DNA of 64,000 nt from Paramixta manurensis (GTDB taxonomy: Bacteria; Pseudomonadota; Gammaproteobacteria; Enterobacterales; Enterobacteriaceae), in contig NZ_CP054212.1 of NCBI RefSeq assembly GCF_013285385.1, positions 1,178,001-1,242,000 of the forward strand, read 5' to 3'. Position numbers and translations under genes: made by a program. Below the pieces are notes generated by a model. It ran no database searches, was not told the DNA's origin, and was given only the letters and a program-made list of their open reading frames with translations. This document shows, piece after piece, positions 41,191 through 50,729 of the stretch; the stretch's first letter is position 1, and each line of letters opens with the position of its first letter.

Positions 41191-42504
41191 GTGCTGGAAC
41201 GCCTCTCCTGGAAGAGATTATTGCTGGAGCTAGTGTTGGCCTGTTTGCCAGCGTTGGCTATTGGGCTGGCCGTCGGCTATTTGCCCTGGCTGTTGTTGAT
41301 ATCGGTACTGGGGGTTTTAGGCTGGCATTTTTGGAATTTATTGCGTTTATCGCACTGGTTATGGGTGGATCGCACCATGACGCCGCCCGGCGGGCGTGGA
41401 AGCTGGGAGCCGCTGTTTTACGGTTTGTACCAAATGCAGTTACGCAATCGCCGCCGCCGCAGCGAACTGAGAAGTCTGATCATGCGTTTTCGCAGCGGCG
41501 CGGAGTCCTTACCGGATGCCGTGATTTTGACCACAGAGGAAGGCAATATTTTCTGGTGTAACGGCCTGGCACAGCAGCACTTGGGGCTACGCTGGCCGGA
41601 AGATAACGGCCAGAATATCCTTAACTTAATGCGTTATCCTGAGTTTTCCCGCTATTTACGTCAGCGTGATTTTGCCCGCCCGTTAACCTTAGTGGTGAAC
41701 CACCACCGCCATTTGGAATTTCGCGTCATGCCTTACAGTGAGGGGCAATGGCTAATGGTGGCGCGTGATGTTACGCAAATGCATCAGTTAGAAGGCGCAC
41801 GGCGTAACTTTTTTGCCAACGTTAGCCATGAGCTGCGTACGCCATTGACGGTATTACAAGGTTATCTGGAAATGATGAATGATGCGGTGCTGGAAGGGCG
41901 CGCCCGTGCGAAAGCGTTGCAGACCATGCAGGAACAAACGCGGCGTATGGATAGCCTGGTCGGGCAACTGCTCACTTTATCGCGTATAGAAGCGGCGCCA
42001 GCTATCGACCTGTCGGAAACCGTTGATGTGCCTGCCATGCTGCGGGTTTTACAGCGTGAAGCGGAAACGCTCAGTAATGGGCGGCATACGATTCATTTTA
42101 ATACTGATCCGCATTTGCGGGTGTTTGGTAATGAAGAACAGCTACGCAGCGCTATTTCCAACTTGGTGTATAACGCAGTAAACCATACGCCGGAGGGCAC
42201 CGATATTGAGATTAGTTGGTTGCGTAACGCACAAGGCGCGCGGTTTTGTGTGAAAGATAATGGCCCCGGGATTGCCGCTGAGCATTTGCCGCGTTTAACC
42301 GAGCGTTTTTATCGCGTAGATAAAGCGCGCTCGCGGGCAACCGGCGGCAGCGGGCTGGGGCTGGCAATTGTTAAACATGCGCTGAGCCACCACAACGCGC
42401 GGTTGGATATTGTGAGCGTGCCGCAGCAGGAAACCTGCTTTACCTTCACGCTCGGCCCGCGGTTGATTGTTCACCCCGGATTGCCGGAGAATACCCGGCG
42501 GTGA
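41191..42504 (+). CDS. phoR: PhoR, phosphate sensor kinase
   Basis: A 437-residue sensor kinase: two N-terminal membrane spans (about 10-50), a PAS domain (100-190), HisKA with H213 in NVSHELRTPLT, and HATPase with NAVNHT, DNGPGI and GGSGLGLAIV. It senses phosphate status through PstSCAB-PhoU. It starts at a GTG 14 bases after phoB. The frame ends 19 bases before the PstS-like gene. Confidence 0.95.
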   Translation: MLERLSWKRLLLELVLACLPALAIGLAVGYLPWLLLISVLGVLGWHFWNLLRLSHWLWVDRTMTPPGGRGSWEPLFYGLYQMQLRNRRRRSELRSLIMRFRSGAESLPDAVILTTEEGNIFWCNGLAQQHLGLRWPEDNGQNILNLMRYPEFSRYLRQRDFARPLTLVVNHHRHLEFRVMPYSEGQWLMVARDVTQMHQLEGARRNFFANVSHELRTPLTVLQGYLEMMNDAVLEGRARAKALQTMQEQTRRMDSLVGQLLTLSRIEAAPAIDLSETVDVPAMLRVLQREAETLSNGRHTIHFNTDPHLRVFGNEEQLRSAISNLVYNAVNHTPEGTDIEISWLRNAQGARFCVKDNGPGIAAEHLPRLTERFYRVDKARSRATGGSGLGLAIVKHALSHHNARLDIVSVPQQETCFTFTLGPRLIVHPGLPENTRR

Positions 42505-42523
42505 CTATCGACGAGCATAAGCG

Positions 42524-43465
42524 ATGAAAGCGATTATTCTGCTAGCGGCGTTGCTGCTGACTGGCGCAGCGCAGGCGGCGGAAAGCGGCCTAACCGGTAA
42601 CCTAACCAGCGTCGGTTCAGATACGCTGGGGAATTTGATGACGTTGTGGGGAGAGAGCTTTAACCGGCACTATCCGGGCGTGAACGTACAAATTCAGGCG
42701 GCCGGTTCATCAACTGCGCCGACGGCGCTGGCGGCGGGCGCGGCGCAACTTGGCGCGATGAGCCGCCCGATGCAGGCTTCGGAGCGCCAGTTGTTTATCG
42801 CGAAATATGGTTATCCGCCATTAGCGGTGCCGGTGGCGATGGATGCGCTGGTGATGGTGGTCAATCAAGATAATCCCATTAAACAGCTCGATGCGGCGCA
42901 ACTGGATGCCTTGTTCTCTGTCACTCGGCTGTGTGGCGCGAGCGCTACGCCGAAAACGTGGGGCGATCTCGGTTTAACACAGACCCACTGGCGTGCGCGC
43001 GGTATCCAGCGTTTTGGTCGTAATTCCGCGTCTGGCACCTGGGGGTTCTTCAAACAGCAGGCGTTGTGCGGCGGGGATTTCCGGCATGATGTGGATGAAT
43101 ATCCCGGCGCGGCGGCGGTAGTGCAGGCGGTGGCCGGTACGCTAAACGGTATTGGCTACACCAGCCTGGGGTTCCACTCCAGCGGCGTTAAAATTGTGCC
43201 GGTTGCGCAGCGCGGCGCGGCGGCAATTCAACCCGACGCCGAGACCATCCGTAATGGCCGTTATCCTTATGCGCGCCCGCTATATATCTATGTGAATAAA
43301 GCGCCGGGGAAACCGCTGGAGCCTCTGACAGCGGCTTTCTTGCGCCAGGTTCTTTCCCCGGAAGGGCAGGCATTAGTGAACCGGGTCGGATATTTACCCC
43401 TGTCAACGCCACAGGCCGCGCAAGCGATGAAATTGCTCACCCAGCGCGATCCGTTATCAAAATAA
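42524..43465 (+). CDS. PstS-family phosphate-binding protein, linked to phoBR
   Basis: A 313-residue protein with a signal peptide (LLLTGAAQA, cut before AESG) and a PstS-like fold: GSDTLGNL near residue 31, AGSSTAPTAL near 64, the phosphate loop GRNSASGTWGFF, and SLGFHSSG near 207. The Ser/Thr and Arg-containing loops suit phosphate binding. It is 19 bases after phoR, so it may be made with PhoBR. E. coli has no such gene here; pstS of the pst operon is elsewhere. It could be an accessory binding or sensing protein. Confidence 0.85.
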   Translation: MKAIILLAALLLTGAAQAAESGLTGNLTSVGSDTLGNLMTLWGESFNRHYPGVNVQIQAAGSSTAPTALAAGAAQLGAMSRPMQASERQLFIAKYGYPPLAVPVAMDALVMVVNQDNPIKQLDAAQLDALFSVTRLCGASATPKTWGDLGLTQTHWRARGIQRFGRNSASGTWGFFKQQALCGGDFRHDVDEYPGAAAVVQAVAGTLNGIGYTSLGFHSSGVKIVPVAQRGAAAIQPDAETIRNGRYPYARPLYIYVNKAPGKPLEPLTAAFLRQVLSPEGQALVNRVGYLPLSTPQAAQAMKLLTQRDPLSK

Positions 43466-43828
43466 CGCACGCTGCATTCCATGAGGTGGAGAAAATAGCA
43501 TCAAACTGAGCAGAAAAAATACAACGCATATCCCGCACTTTTTCTAAACCATGGCGAGTTTGACTGGCTTTAAGATTTTATTCGATATATCACTCTGGTT
43601 TTCCGATCCCGTGTTGCCTTTCTTCGCTATAAACGTTTAACTTAGCGCCGTCGTCGCACAATTGCTCTGCGAATAGAAGAAAACAAATTTAAAACATCTG
43701 CATAACAGACTGGCAGCAGACAAATAACACTACGGATGGTTGAATCTGCCGCGCTTTTGCGTGACGGGATGCTGACGCGTTTAAACACCATTTTCATTAC
43801 AACATCAGTCACAGGTTACCTGGTTTTT
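43466..43828 (+). other. Non-coding gap before brnQ
   Basis: The 363-base gap carries no convincing gene. A TATAAA at about 43627 and AT-rich sequence suggest promoter activity, but I could not pair a good -35 box. In-frame codons extend the brnQ frame upstream to 43736 without a ribosome site, and I do not accept them as coding. Confidence 0.4.
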
Positions 43829-45148
43829 ATGACACACCGCTTAACTCCAAAAGATATCCTCGCGCTAGGATTTATGACCTTCGCCCTGTTTGTCGGCGCG
43901 GGTAATATTATTTTTCCACCAATGGTGGGGATCCAATCCGGTGAACATGTTTGGGTCGCCGCGCTAGGTTTCCTGATCACCGCTGTAGGCTTACCGGTAA
44001 TGACTGTCATTGCTTTGGCGCGCGTGGGTGGGGGAATCGATGCATTAAGTTCGCCTATCGGCAAAGCGGCGGGGCTATTATTGGCAACCGTGTGCTACCT
44101 GGCGGTTGGGCCACTGTTTGCCACTCCGCGTACCGCCACCGTCTCTTTTGAGGTCGGGATTGCGCCGATAGCCGGTGATGGCGCGATGCCACTGGTTATT
44201 TACAGCCTGATCTATTTCGCGTTGGTCATTGGTATTTCGCTTTATCCGGGCAAATTGCTGGATACCGTGGGGCACGTATTGGCGCCGTTGAAGATTGTGG
44301 CGCTGACGGTGCTTGGCGTGGCGGCGGTGCTGTGGCCTGCGGGCGGAACCATTCCGGCGACCGATGCCTATCAGCAGGCGGCGTTTTCCGGTGGGTTCGT
44401 GAATGGTTATTTAACCATGGATACCTTAGGTGCCATGGTATTTGGCATTGTGATTGTTAATGCTGCACGCTCACGCGGTGTGAGCGATGCCCGGCTGTTA
44501 ACGCGTTATACCGTGTTGGCTGGCCTAATTGCTGGCTGCGGCCTGGCGCTGGTTTATCTCAGCTTGTTTAAGCTTGGGTCTGGCAGTGGCACGCTGGTGG
44601 ATCAAAATGTTAATGGCGCGGCAATCCTGCATGCCTATGTACAGCAAACCTTTGGCGGCATGGGCAGCGTCTTTCTTGCTGCGCTGATTTTTGTTGCCTG
44701 TATGGTGACAGCAGTGGGCTTGACCTGTGCTTGCGCGGAATTCTTCGAACAGTATTTACCGCTGTCATATCGTAGCCTGGTGTTTATCTTAGGTCTGTTC
44801 TCCATGGTGGTTTCCAACCTCGGGCTGAGCCACTTAATTCAGATTTCGATTCCGGTACTGACGGCGATATATCCACCTTGTATTGTGTTGGTGGTGCTGA
44901 GCTTTACCTTAAGCTGGTGGAATAAAGGCGCCTGGATCGTCGCGCCCACTATGCTGATCAGCCTGTTGTTCGGGATCATTGATGCGGTTAAAACCACCAA
45001 TTTTAGTGCGCTGCTGCCCTCCTTTACTCAGCACTTGCCGTTGGCAGAGCAGGGGTTGGCATGGCTGCCGCCGTCGTTGGCAATGCTGGTTGTCGCGGGG
45101 GTTTATGATCGGGTATTAGGGCGGCAACGCGTCACAGCGCACCAGTAA
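43829..45148 (+). CDS. brnQ: BrnQ, branched-chain amino acid transporter
   Basis: A 439-residue, 12-span transporter, the same length as E. coli BrnQ and nearly colinear (LGFMTFALFVGAGNIIFPPMVG, TPRTATVSFEVGIAP, LGAMVFGIVIVNAARSRGV, CACAEFF). It is a sodium-coupled Leu/Ile/Val symporter. I chose the ATG at 43829 (MTHRLTPKD) because it matches the family start. A strong terminator follows. Confidence 0.95.
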   Translation: MTHRLTPKDILALGFMTFALFVGAGNIIFPPMVGIQSGEHVWVAALGFLITAVGLPVMTVIALARVGGGIDALSSPIGKAAGLLLATVCYLAVGPLFATPRTATVSFEVGIAPIAGDGAMPLVIYSLIYFALVIGISLYPGKLLDTVGHVLAPLKIVALTVLGVAAVLWPAGGTIPATDAYQQAAFSGGFVNGYLTMDTLGAMVFGIVIVNAARSRGVSDARLLTRYTVLAGLIAGCGLALVYLSLFKLGSGSGTLVDQNVNGAAILHAYVQQTFGGMGSVFLAALIFVACMVTAVGLTCACAEFFEQYLPLSYRSLVFILGLFSMVVSNLGLSHLIQISIPVLTAIYPPCIVLVVLSFTLSWWNKGAWIVAPTMLISLLFGIIDAVKTTNFSALLPSFTQHLPLAEQGLAWLPPSLAMLVVAGVYDRVLGRQRVTAHQ

Positions 45149-45166
45149 CTGAATTGAATCATCACT

Positions 45167-45193
45167 AACCACGGGGTCACCCGTGGTTTTTTT
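45167..45193 (+). terminator. Rho-independent terminator between brnQ and proY
   Basis: AACCACGGG-GTCA-CCCGTGGTT followed by a T run (T7 in all). It separates brnQ from proY. Confidence 0.9.
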
Positions 45194-45216
45194 CGTTTGT
45201 AAGGTAATACGTGGTT

Positions 45217-46581
45217 ATGAAAAAAAACAACACGCTTAAACGTGGACTAAGCACGCGCCATATCCGCTTTATGGCATTAGGGTCGGCCATTGGTACCGGG
45301 TTGTTCTATGGTTCCGCTGATGCGATTAAGATGGCCGGTCCCAGCGTGCTGTTGGCATATATTATTGGCGGCGCGGTCGCCTATATTATTATGCGGGCGT
45401 TGGGTGAGATGTCGGTCAATAACCCGCAAGCCAGCTCCTTCTCGCGCTATGCTCAGGACTACTTAGGTCCATTGGCAGGGTATATCACTGGCTGGACCTA
45501 TTGCTTCGAAATCCTGATTGTGGCAATTGCCGACGTGACGGCATTTGGTATCTATATGGGGGTGTGGTTCCCGGCGGTACCGCACTGGATTTGGGTACTG
45601 AGCGTGGTGTTGATCATCGGCGGCATCAATCTACTGAGCGTGAAAGTGTTTGGTGAGGTTGAGTTTTGGTTCTCCTTTTTCAAAGTTGCCACCATCATTG
45701 TGATGATTATTGCCGGTTTCGGCATTATTTTTTGGGGCATTGGAAACGGCGGTCAGCCAACCGGTATTCATAATTTGTGGAGTAATGGCGGCTTCTTCGC
45801 TCATGGCGTTGTGGGGATGCTGTTGTCGCTACAAATGGTGATGTTTGCTTATGGCGGAATTGAGATTATCGGTATTACCGCCGGAGAAGCGGAAGAGCCG
45901 GCAAAATCGATCCCGCGGGCGATTAATTCGGTTCCGTTACGTATTCTGGTGTTCTATGTCGGCACTCTGTTTGTGATTATGTCTATTTATCCGTGGAATC
46001 AAGTAGGCACGGCAGGTAGCCCATTTGTATTGACGTTTCAGCACTTAGGAATTGCTGCCGCGGCCTCGCTACTCAATTTCGTGGTGATTACCGCTTCGCT
46101 GTCGGCCATCAATAGCGATGTATTTGGCGTTGGGCGTATGCTGCACGGAATGGCGGAGCAGGGCCATGCGCCGAAAATGTTTATGAAGGTCTCGGAGCGC
46201 GGCATTCCATGGGTGACGGTGTTGGTGATGATGCTGGCAATGTTGGTCGCGGTGTGGTTGAACTACCTGATGCCGGAGAAAGTATTCCTGGTTATCGCGT
46301 CGCTGGCGACATTCGCGACCGTTTGGGTGTGGATCATGATTCTGGCTTCTCAGGTAGCGTTTCGCTGCAAACTGAGTAAAGCAGAAGCGAAGGCGCTACA
46401 GTTTTCGCTGCCTGGTGGCATTTTTACGGCGGTGTTAGGCATCCTCTTTCTGGTGTTTATCATCGGCTTGATCGGTTACTTCCCGGATACGCGCACCTCG
46501 CTATACGTGGGCTGTATTTGGATTGTGTTGTTGGTGGCAGGTTATGCATGGCAGCACCGCCGGAAGCGGGCTGCTGCATAA
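45217..46581 (+). CDS. proY: ProY, amino-acid permease
   Basis: A 454-residue, 12-span permease of the APC family, close to E. coli ProY (KRGLSTRHIRFMALGSAIGTGLF, SVLLAYIIGG, GGIEIIGITAGEAEEP, SAINSDVFGVGRMLHGMA). It is related to proline and aromatic amino-acid permeases, and the true substrate of ProY is not settled. AAGG upstream suits either the GTG at 45211 or the ATG at 45217; I chose the ATG because it gives the same N-terminal length as E. coli. malZ, the next gene in E. coli, is missing. Confidence 0.92.
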   Translation: MKKNNTLKRGLSTRHIRFMALGSAIGTGLFYGSADAIKMAGPSVLLAYIIGGAVAYIIMRALGEMSVNNPQASSFSRYAQDYLGPLAGYITGWTYCFEILIVAIADVTAFGIYMGVWFPAVPHWIWVLSVVLIIGGINLLSVKVFGEVEFWFSFFKVATIIVMIIAGFGIIFWGIGNGGQPTGIHNLWSNGGFFAHGVVGMLLSLQMVMFAYGGIEIIGITAGEAEEPAKSIPRAINSVPLRILVFYVGTLFVIMSIYPWNQVGTAGSPFVLTFQHLGIAAAASLLNFVVITASLSAINSDVFGVGRMLHGMAEQGHAPKMFMKVSERGIPWVTVLVMMLAMLVAVWLNYLMPEKVFLVIASLATFATVWVWIMILASQVAFRCKLSKAEAKALQFSLPGGIFTAVLGILFLVFIIGLIGYFPDTRTSLYVGCIWIVLLVAGYAWQHRRKRAAA

Positions 46582-46625
46582 ACACGACAAAAAGGCGGAT
46601 AACAGGTTGTTATTCGCCAGCCAGA

Positions 46626-47885
46626 TTAAGACGCCTCGTTTAGCTGCGCCAGGCGCAGATTACGTAGATCGTTACCGGTTGGTGTTTGGTGCACGCGCAA
46701 CCCAAATGCCGGCAGGACAGCGTAAATATGATCAAAAATATCCGATTGAATGCTTTCGTACTCCAGCCACACGGTAGTATTGGTAAACACATAGATTTCA
46801 ATCGGCAACCCGTCAGAACCCGGCGCGAGCTGGCGTACCATCAACGTCATACCTTTGTGCGTGCGCGGATGCGCTTTCAGCCAGGCTTCGAGCCAGGCGC
46901 GGAAGGTGCCAATATTGGTTAAGTGACGGCCATTCAGCGGCGTGCTGAGATCGCTACTTAATTGCGCATTCCAGGCCGCGATTTCTTGCGATTTTTCTTC
47001 AATATACGGCGTCAGCAACTGCGCACGTTTCAATTCCGCTAAATCCGCATCCTGTAAAAAATGGATACTGGTGGTATCAATATTAATACTGCGTTTAATG
47101 CGCCGCCCGCCAGATTCCGACATTGCCCGCCAGTTTTTAAACGAGTCAGAAATCAGCGCATAGGTCGGAATGGTGGTGACGGTATTATCCCAGTTACGTA
47201 CTTTTACCGTGGTAAGCCCAATATCAATTACCGCGCCATCGGCACCATATTTCGGCATATCCAGCCAGTCGTTTAACTTAAGCATATTGTTGGCCGACAA
47301 CTGAATGCCTGCCACCAGCCCGAGGATCGGATCTTTGAATACCAGCATCAACACCGCGGTCATAGCGCCCAGACCGGTAATTAACACCAGTGGCGATTTA
47401 CCGAGTAGCACTGAAACGATCATGATAATGACAAAGATGGCAGCGATAAGTTTCAGGCTTTGAAAGATGCCGCGCAGCGGTAGCTGTTGGGCGGTTACGC
47501 TGCGCGCGCTCAGTTCCAGTAGTACGTCCAGTACCGAGAAGAACATTAACAGCGCAAACAGCATGATCCAGACTTGCGCGACAACAACCAGCGCCGTATG
47601 GAGCGGCGCGCTATCCTGAAGAAACAGTTCGACTTCGATTTTAAACAGGATACCCTGAACTAATAGCGCGAAACGGCTAAATAATTTATTGATAGATAAA
47701 GAGTTAGCCCATTGTCGGGGAGAATGCTCTCCGCGGCGACGTAGCAACGGAAGTACGATGTGATGCAGAACGACGTGAATAATTAACGAAATAAATAAGA
47801 TAATGCCAAGTAAAATCAGTACGGCGATGCTATCGGCATAAGGGAGATTAAAGGCATGTAACCACTGAGTGATTTGCTGTTGCAT
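46626..47885 (-). CDS. ybdG: YbdG, mechanosensitive channel of the MscS family
   Basis: A 419-residue membrane protein with five N-terminal spans and an MscS domain: the pore helix region GLGAMTAVLMLVFKDPILGLVAG, SANNMLKLNDWLDMP and the beta domain KVRNWDNTVTTIPTYALI. The size and the long C-terminal cytoplasmic part match E. coli YbdG, a miniconductance channel that protects against mild osmotic shock. The ATG at 47885 is taken as start. It lies in this cluster rather than in its E. coli location. Confidence 0.9.
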   Translation of the reverse strand: MQQQITQWLHAFNLPYADSIAVLILLGIILFISLIIHVVLHHIVLPLLRRRGEHSPRQWANSLSINKLFSRFALLVQGILFKIEVELFLQDSAPLHTALVVVAQVWIMLFALLMFFSVLDVLLELSARSVTAQQLPLRGIFQSLKLIAAIFVIIMIVSVLLGKSPLVLITGLGAMTAVLMLVFKDPILGLVAGIQLSANNMLKLNDWLDMPKYGADGAVIDIGLTTVKVRNWDNTVTTIPTYALISDSFKNWRAMSESGGRRIKRSINIDTTSIHFLQDADLAELKRAQLLTPYIEEKSQEIAAWNAQLSSDLSTPLNGRHLTNIGTFRAWLEAWLKAHPRTHKGMTLMVRQLAPGSDGLPIEIYVFTNTTVWLEYESIQSDIFDHIYAVLPAFGLRVHQTPTGNDLRNLRLAQLNEAS

Positions 47886-47991
47886 TGCTTTTCCTTGTGT
47901 TGAAACAAAATCCATGGGGCGCAAGTGTAAAAGATTTGGCGGGCGAGGTGAAATTTTGGTTAGGGAAGATGGGTCAGTAATTTATGCGGCA

Positions 47992-48017
47992 ATAAAAAGC
48001 CCGCCGGGCGGCGGGCT
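47992..48017 (-). terminator. Rho-independent terminator of the peroxiredoxin gene
   Basis: On the minus strand AGCCCGCC-GCCC-GGCGGGCT is followed by T4, 18 bases after the peroxiredoxin stop. Confidence 0.88.
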
Positions 48018-48034
48018 GAATAATCAAACGTCGA

Positions 48035-48637
48035 TTACAGATTGTTGACGTTTTCAGACAGGTATTTCGCAACGCCTTCCGGAGACGCGCCCATACCTTC
48101 TTTCCCTTTTTCCCACTGTGCCGGACAAACTTCACCGTGCTCTTCGTGGAATTGCAGGGCATCAACCATACGCAGCATTTCATCAATGTTGCGGCCCAGC
48201 GGCAGATCGTTCACCACCTGGTGACGAACCACGCCGTTTGCATCGATCAGGAATGAACCGCGCAGCGCAACGCCTGCATCCGGATGTTCGATACCGTAAG
48301 CTTTCTGAATTTCACGCTTAACGTCAGCAACCATGGCGTACTGCACTTCGCCGATGCCGCCTTTATCAACCGGCGTTTTACGCCATGCGTTGTGAACGAA
48401 CTCAGAATCGAAAGAAACGCCGACAACTTCAACGCCACGGTTCTTGAACTCAGCATAACGTTTGTCGAAAGCAATCAGCTCTGACGGGCAAACGAAAGTA
48501 AAGTCCATCGGCCAGAAGAACACTACGGTTGCTTTACCGGCAGTGTGTTTTTTGAAGTTGAAATTTTCAACGATTTCACCACTACCCAGTACGGCTGCGG
48601 CGGTAAAATCAGGGGCTTGACGAGTAACCAGGACCAT
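48035..48637 (-). CDS. Typical 2-Cys peroxiredoxin (AhpC/TSA family)
   Basis: A 200-residue peroxiredoxin. The peroxidatic C50 is in DFTFVCPSE, the resolving C171 in GEVCPAQW, and the active-site Arg is in GVALRGSFLID; GGxG and a C-terminal helix are also present. It reduces H2O2 and organic peroxides. AGGAG precedes the ATG. It is more like the stand-alone TSA-type enzymes than E. coli AhpC, and no ahpF is near. An OxyR-like site lies upstream. Confidence 0.93.
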   Translation of the reverse strand: MVLVTRQAPDFTAAAVLGSGEIVENFNFKKHTAGKATVVFFWPMDFTFVCPSELIAFDKRYAEFKNRGVEVVGVSFDSEFVHNAWRKTPVDKGGIGEVQYAMVADVKREIQKAYGIEHPDAGVALRGSFLIDANGVVRHQVVNDLPLGRNIDEMLRMVDALQFHEEHGEVCPAQWEKGKEGMGASPEGVAKYLSENVNNL

Positions 48638-48687
48638 GTTCACTCCTGTAAAGTAAAAGTGGATTTAAAATGTGACAAGACGCGTGC

Positions 48688-48754
48688 AGTATAAGAGCTT
48701 CGTCCGTCAGTAGACTAGCGAATAACGCCAATTAATAAGATAGCTTTCGCCTAT
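48688..48754 (-). promoter_or_regulatory. Peroxiredoxin promoter with OxyR-like half-sites
   Basis: On the minus strand ATAGGCGAAAGCTAT (48754-48740) fits the OxyR half-site ATAGNTNNNANCTAT with one mismatch. Seven bases later a weaker half (ATTGGCGTTAT) follows with correct phasing. A good -10 (TATACT, 48693-48688) and a poor -35 suggest an activator-dependent promoter with a start near 48681. Confidence 0.55.
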
Positions 48755-48838
48755 CAAAAAATATCGATTCTCAAGACCGGTTCATACAATAACCCTTTTG
48801 GCTAAAAGGGCAAGTTCGATTTGAATTTTTGCAGGCCG

Positions 48839-49420
48839 TCACAATTTATTTTCCGCCGCGCGCGCCATCATTACCGGATAAAACTGCCAGAATATTTTTT
48901 CAAGTTGTTGATAATTATCGCTGAAATCCTGCCATGAATCCGCCAGCGCCGCCAGGCGAGGCCGGCGTGACGCCATCCCTTGTAACACCCTCTGCAGATA
49001 ATCGGCATTGGCATAACGCTCCATCCAACGCTCATCCCATAAGTAACGGTTAAGATTTTGAAAGCGCTCTGGCGTACCGGCTAATTTGCTGACGATCACA
49101 GATTGCGCATTGGCCAAAAAAACTGGCAAGGAAATTTCCGATTGCACGCTATCCCAATGTAATGACAGGAAATGGTCCCAAACTACGTCCAGCGTAATGG
49201 GCGCGACGCGGCGTGTTGCTGGCCGGAAAAGATCGCGGGCCTGCCGCACCTCGGGCAGAGTATCCGTGTAGACATCTACGCGGCGGTGCAGGGCGATGCC
49301 TTCAGCGATGTCGGGCGACCATGCATCCCACGGATTACCGCGAACGAAGTCTGCCATTAAGTTACCGAGCAGAGAACTGTTGGCCAGCGAGGCTAAATGA
49401 AGATGAGCGAGAAAGTTCAT
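48839..49420 (-). CDS. acpH: ACP phosphodiesterase AcpH
   Basis: A 193-residue protein colinear with E. coli AcpH (MNFLAHLHLA, LMADFVRG, GIALHRRVDVYTDTLPE, HFLSLHW). The HD-domain-like His and Asp residues (DFVRG, LHRRVDV) are kept. It removes 4'-phosphopantetheine from acyl carrier protein. It is divergent to queA, as in E. coli. Confidence 0.94.
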   Translation of the reverse strand: MNFLAHLHLASLANSSLLGNLMADFVRGNPWDAWSPDIAEGIALHRRVDVYTDTLPEVRQARDLFRPATRRVAPITLDVVWDHFLSLHWDSVQSEISLPVFLANAQSVIVSKLAGTPERFQNLNRYLWDERWMERYANADYLQRVLQGMASRRPRLAALADSWQDFSDNYQQLEKIFWQFYPVMMARAAENKL

Positions 49421-49518
49421 TCGCGCAGTATAACGCTCTGCTGCGGCAAATTGTTCAGAATTGATGGATTTTCCGCTAGACTATGCCGCTTGTTTCAGAG
49501 ACGACAAAGAAGTTAAGC

Positions 49519-50589
49519 ATGCGTGTTGCCGATTTTTCCTTTGAATTACCGCCATCTTTAATTGCCCACTATCCGCAAGCCGAACGTAGCGGATGCCGCC
49601 TTTTATCGCTTAATGGCGAAAATGGCGCGCTAAGCCATGGTGTATTCACCGATATTTTGGCGCAGCTCAATCCGGGCGACCTGCTGGTGTTTAATAATAC
49701 CCGAGTGATTCCGGCGCGGGTATTTGGCCGTAAAGCCAGCGGCGGGAAAATCGAGATGCTGGTTGAACGGATGCTGGATGATAAGCGCGTGTTGGCACAC
49801 GTGCGCTCCTCAAAAGCGCCGAAGCCGGGCGCCGAGCTGTTGCTGGGCGAAGATGAAAGTATTCGCGCGACGATGGTCGCCCGTCACGATACGCTGTTTG
49901 AAATCGCGTTTCACGATCGGCGCTCGGTGTTGGATATTCTGGATGCGGTCGGGCATATGCCGCTGCCACCCTATATTGAACGTCCGGATGAAGAAGCGGA
50001 TCGGGAGCTGTATCAAACCGTCTATAGCGAAAAACCGGGCGCGGTTGCCGCACCGACCGCCGGTTTGCATTTTGATGAGCCGTTGTTAGCCGCGCTGCGC
50101 GAAAAAGGTGTGGAAATGGCCTTTGTGACGTTGCATGTCGGCGCAGGCACTTTCCAGCCGGTGCGCGTTGACACTATTGAAGACCACATCATGCATGCTG
50201 AATATGCGGAAGTACCGCAAGATGTGGTGGATGCGGTGCTAGCCTGTAAGGCGCGCGGCAATCGAGTGATTGCGGTAGGCACCACCTCCGTACGTTCGCT
50301 GGAAAGCGCGGCGCAAACCTGTGATAACGGGCTAATTGCTCCCTTTTTCGACGATACCAAGATTTTTATCTATCCTGGTTATCACTATCAGGTCATTGAT
50401 GCGCTGATCACCAATTTCCATCTGCCGGAGTCAACGTTGATTATGCTGGTATCGGCGTTTGCAGGTTATCGGCATACAATGGCTGCCTATCAGGCGGCGG
50501 TTAAAGAACAGTATCGTTTCTTTAGTTATGGCGATGCGATGTTTATTACCAAAAATCCCGCCGCGCCGGATGAGCAGCCCGGCGGCTAA
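49519..50589 (+). CDS. queA: QueA, S-adenosylmethionine:tRNA ribosyltransferase-isomerase
   Basis: A 356-residue enzyme, the same length as E. coli QueA (DFSFELPPSLIAHYP, LLVFNNTRVIPAR, AAPTAGLHFD, LHVGAGTFQPVR, YITNFHLPESTLIMLVSAF type end). It adds the epoxycyclopentane ring in queuosine synthesis. The start is the ATG at 49519 (MRVADF). It is followed by tgt, the other queuosine step. Confidence 0.96.
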   Translation: MRVADFSFELPPSLIAHYPQAERSGCRLLSLNGENGALSHGVFTDILAQLNPGDLLVFNNTRVIPARVFGRKASGGKIEMLVERMLDDKRVLAHVRSSKAPKPGAELLLGEDESIRATMVARHDTLFEIAFHDRRSVLDILDAVGHMPLPPYIERPDEEADRELYQTVYSEKPGAVAAPTAGLHFDEPLLAALREKGVEMAFVTLHVGAGTFQPVRVDTIEDHIMHAEYAEVPQDVVDAVLACKARGNRVIAVGTTSVRSLESAAQTCDNGLIAPFFDDTKIFIYPGYHYQVIDALITNFHLPESTLIMLVSAFAGYRHTMAAYQAAVKEQYRFFSYGDAMFITKNPAAPDEQPGG

Positions 50590-50729
50590 GTATGCGTTTT
50601 TTTTGGGACGGATAGCTGCCGTTCCACGGCCAGGAACAACGCTATTGCTCCTGGTAATACAGTGTGAGCGCAAGCTTGCAGGGTTATTTTAACAACTCAA
50701 CATCAGACTGTTTCTCTGGTGGAGGTAAT

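Noticed and set aside
43736..43828. N-terminal extension or leader peptide of brnQ
   Set aside because: In frame but without ribosome site and absent from E. coli BrnQ.
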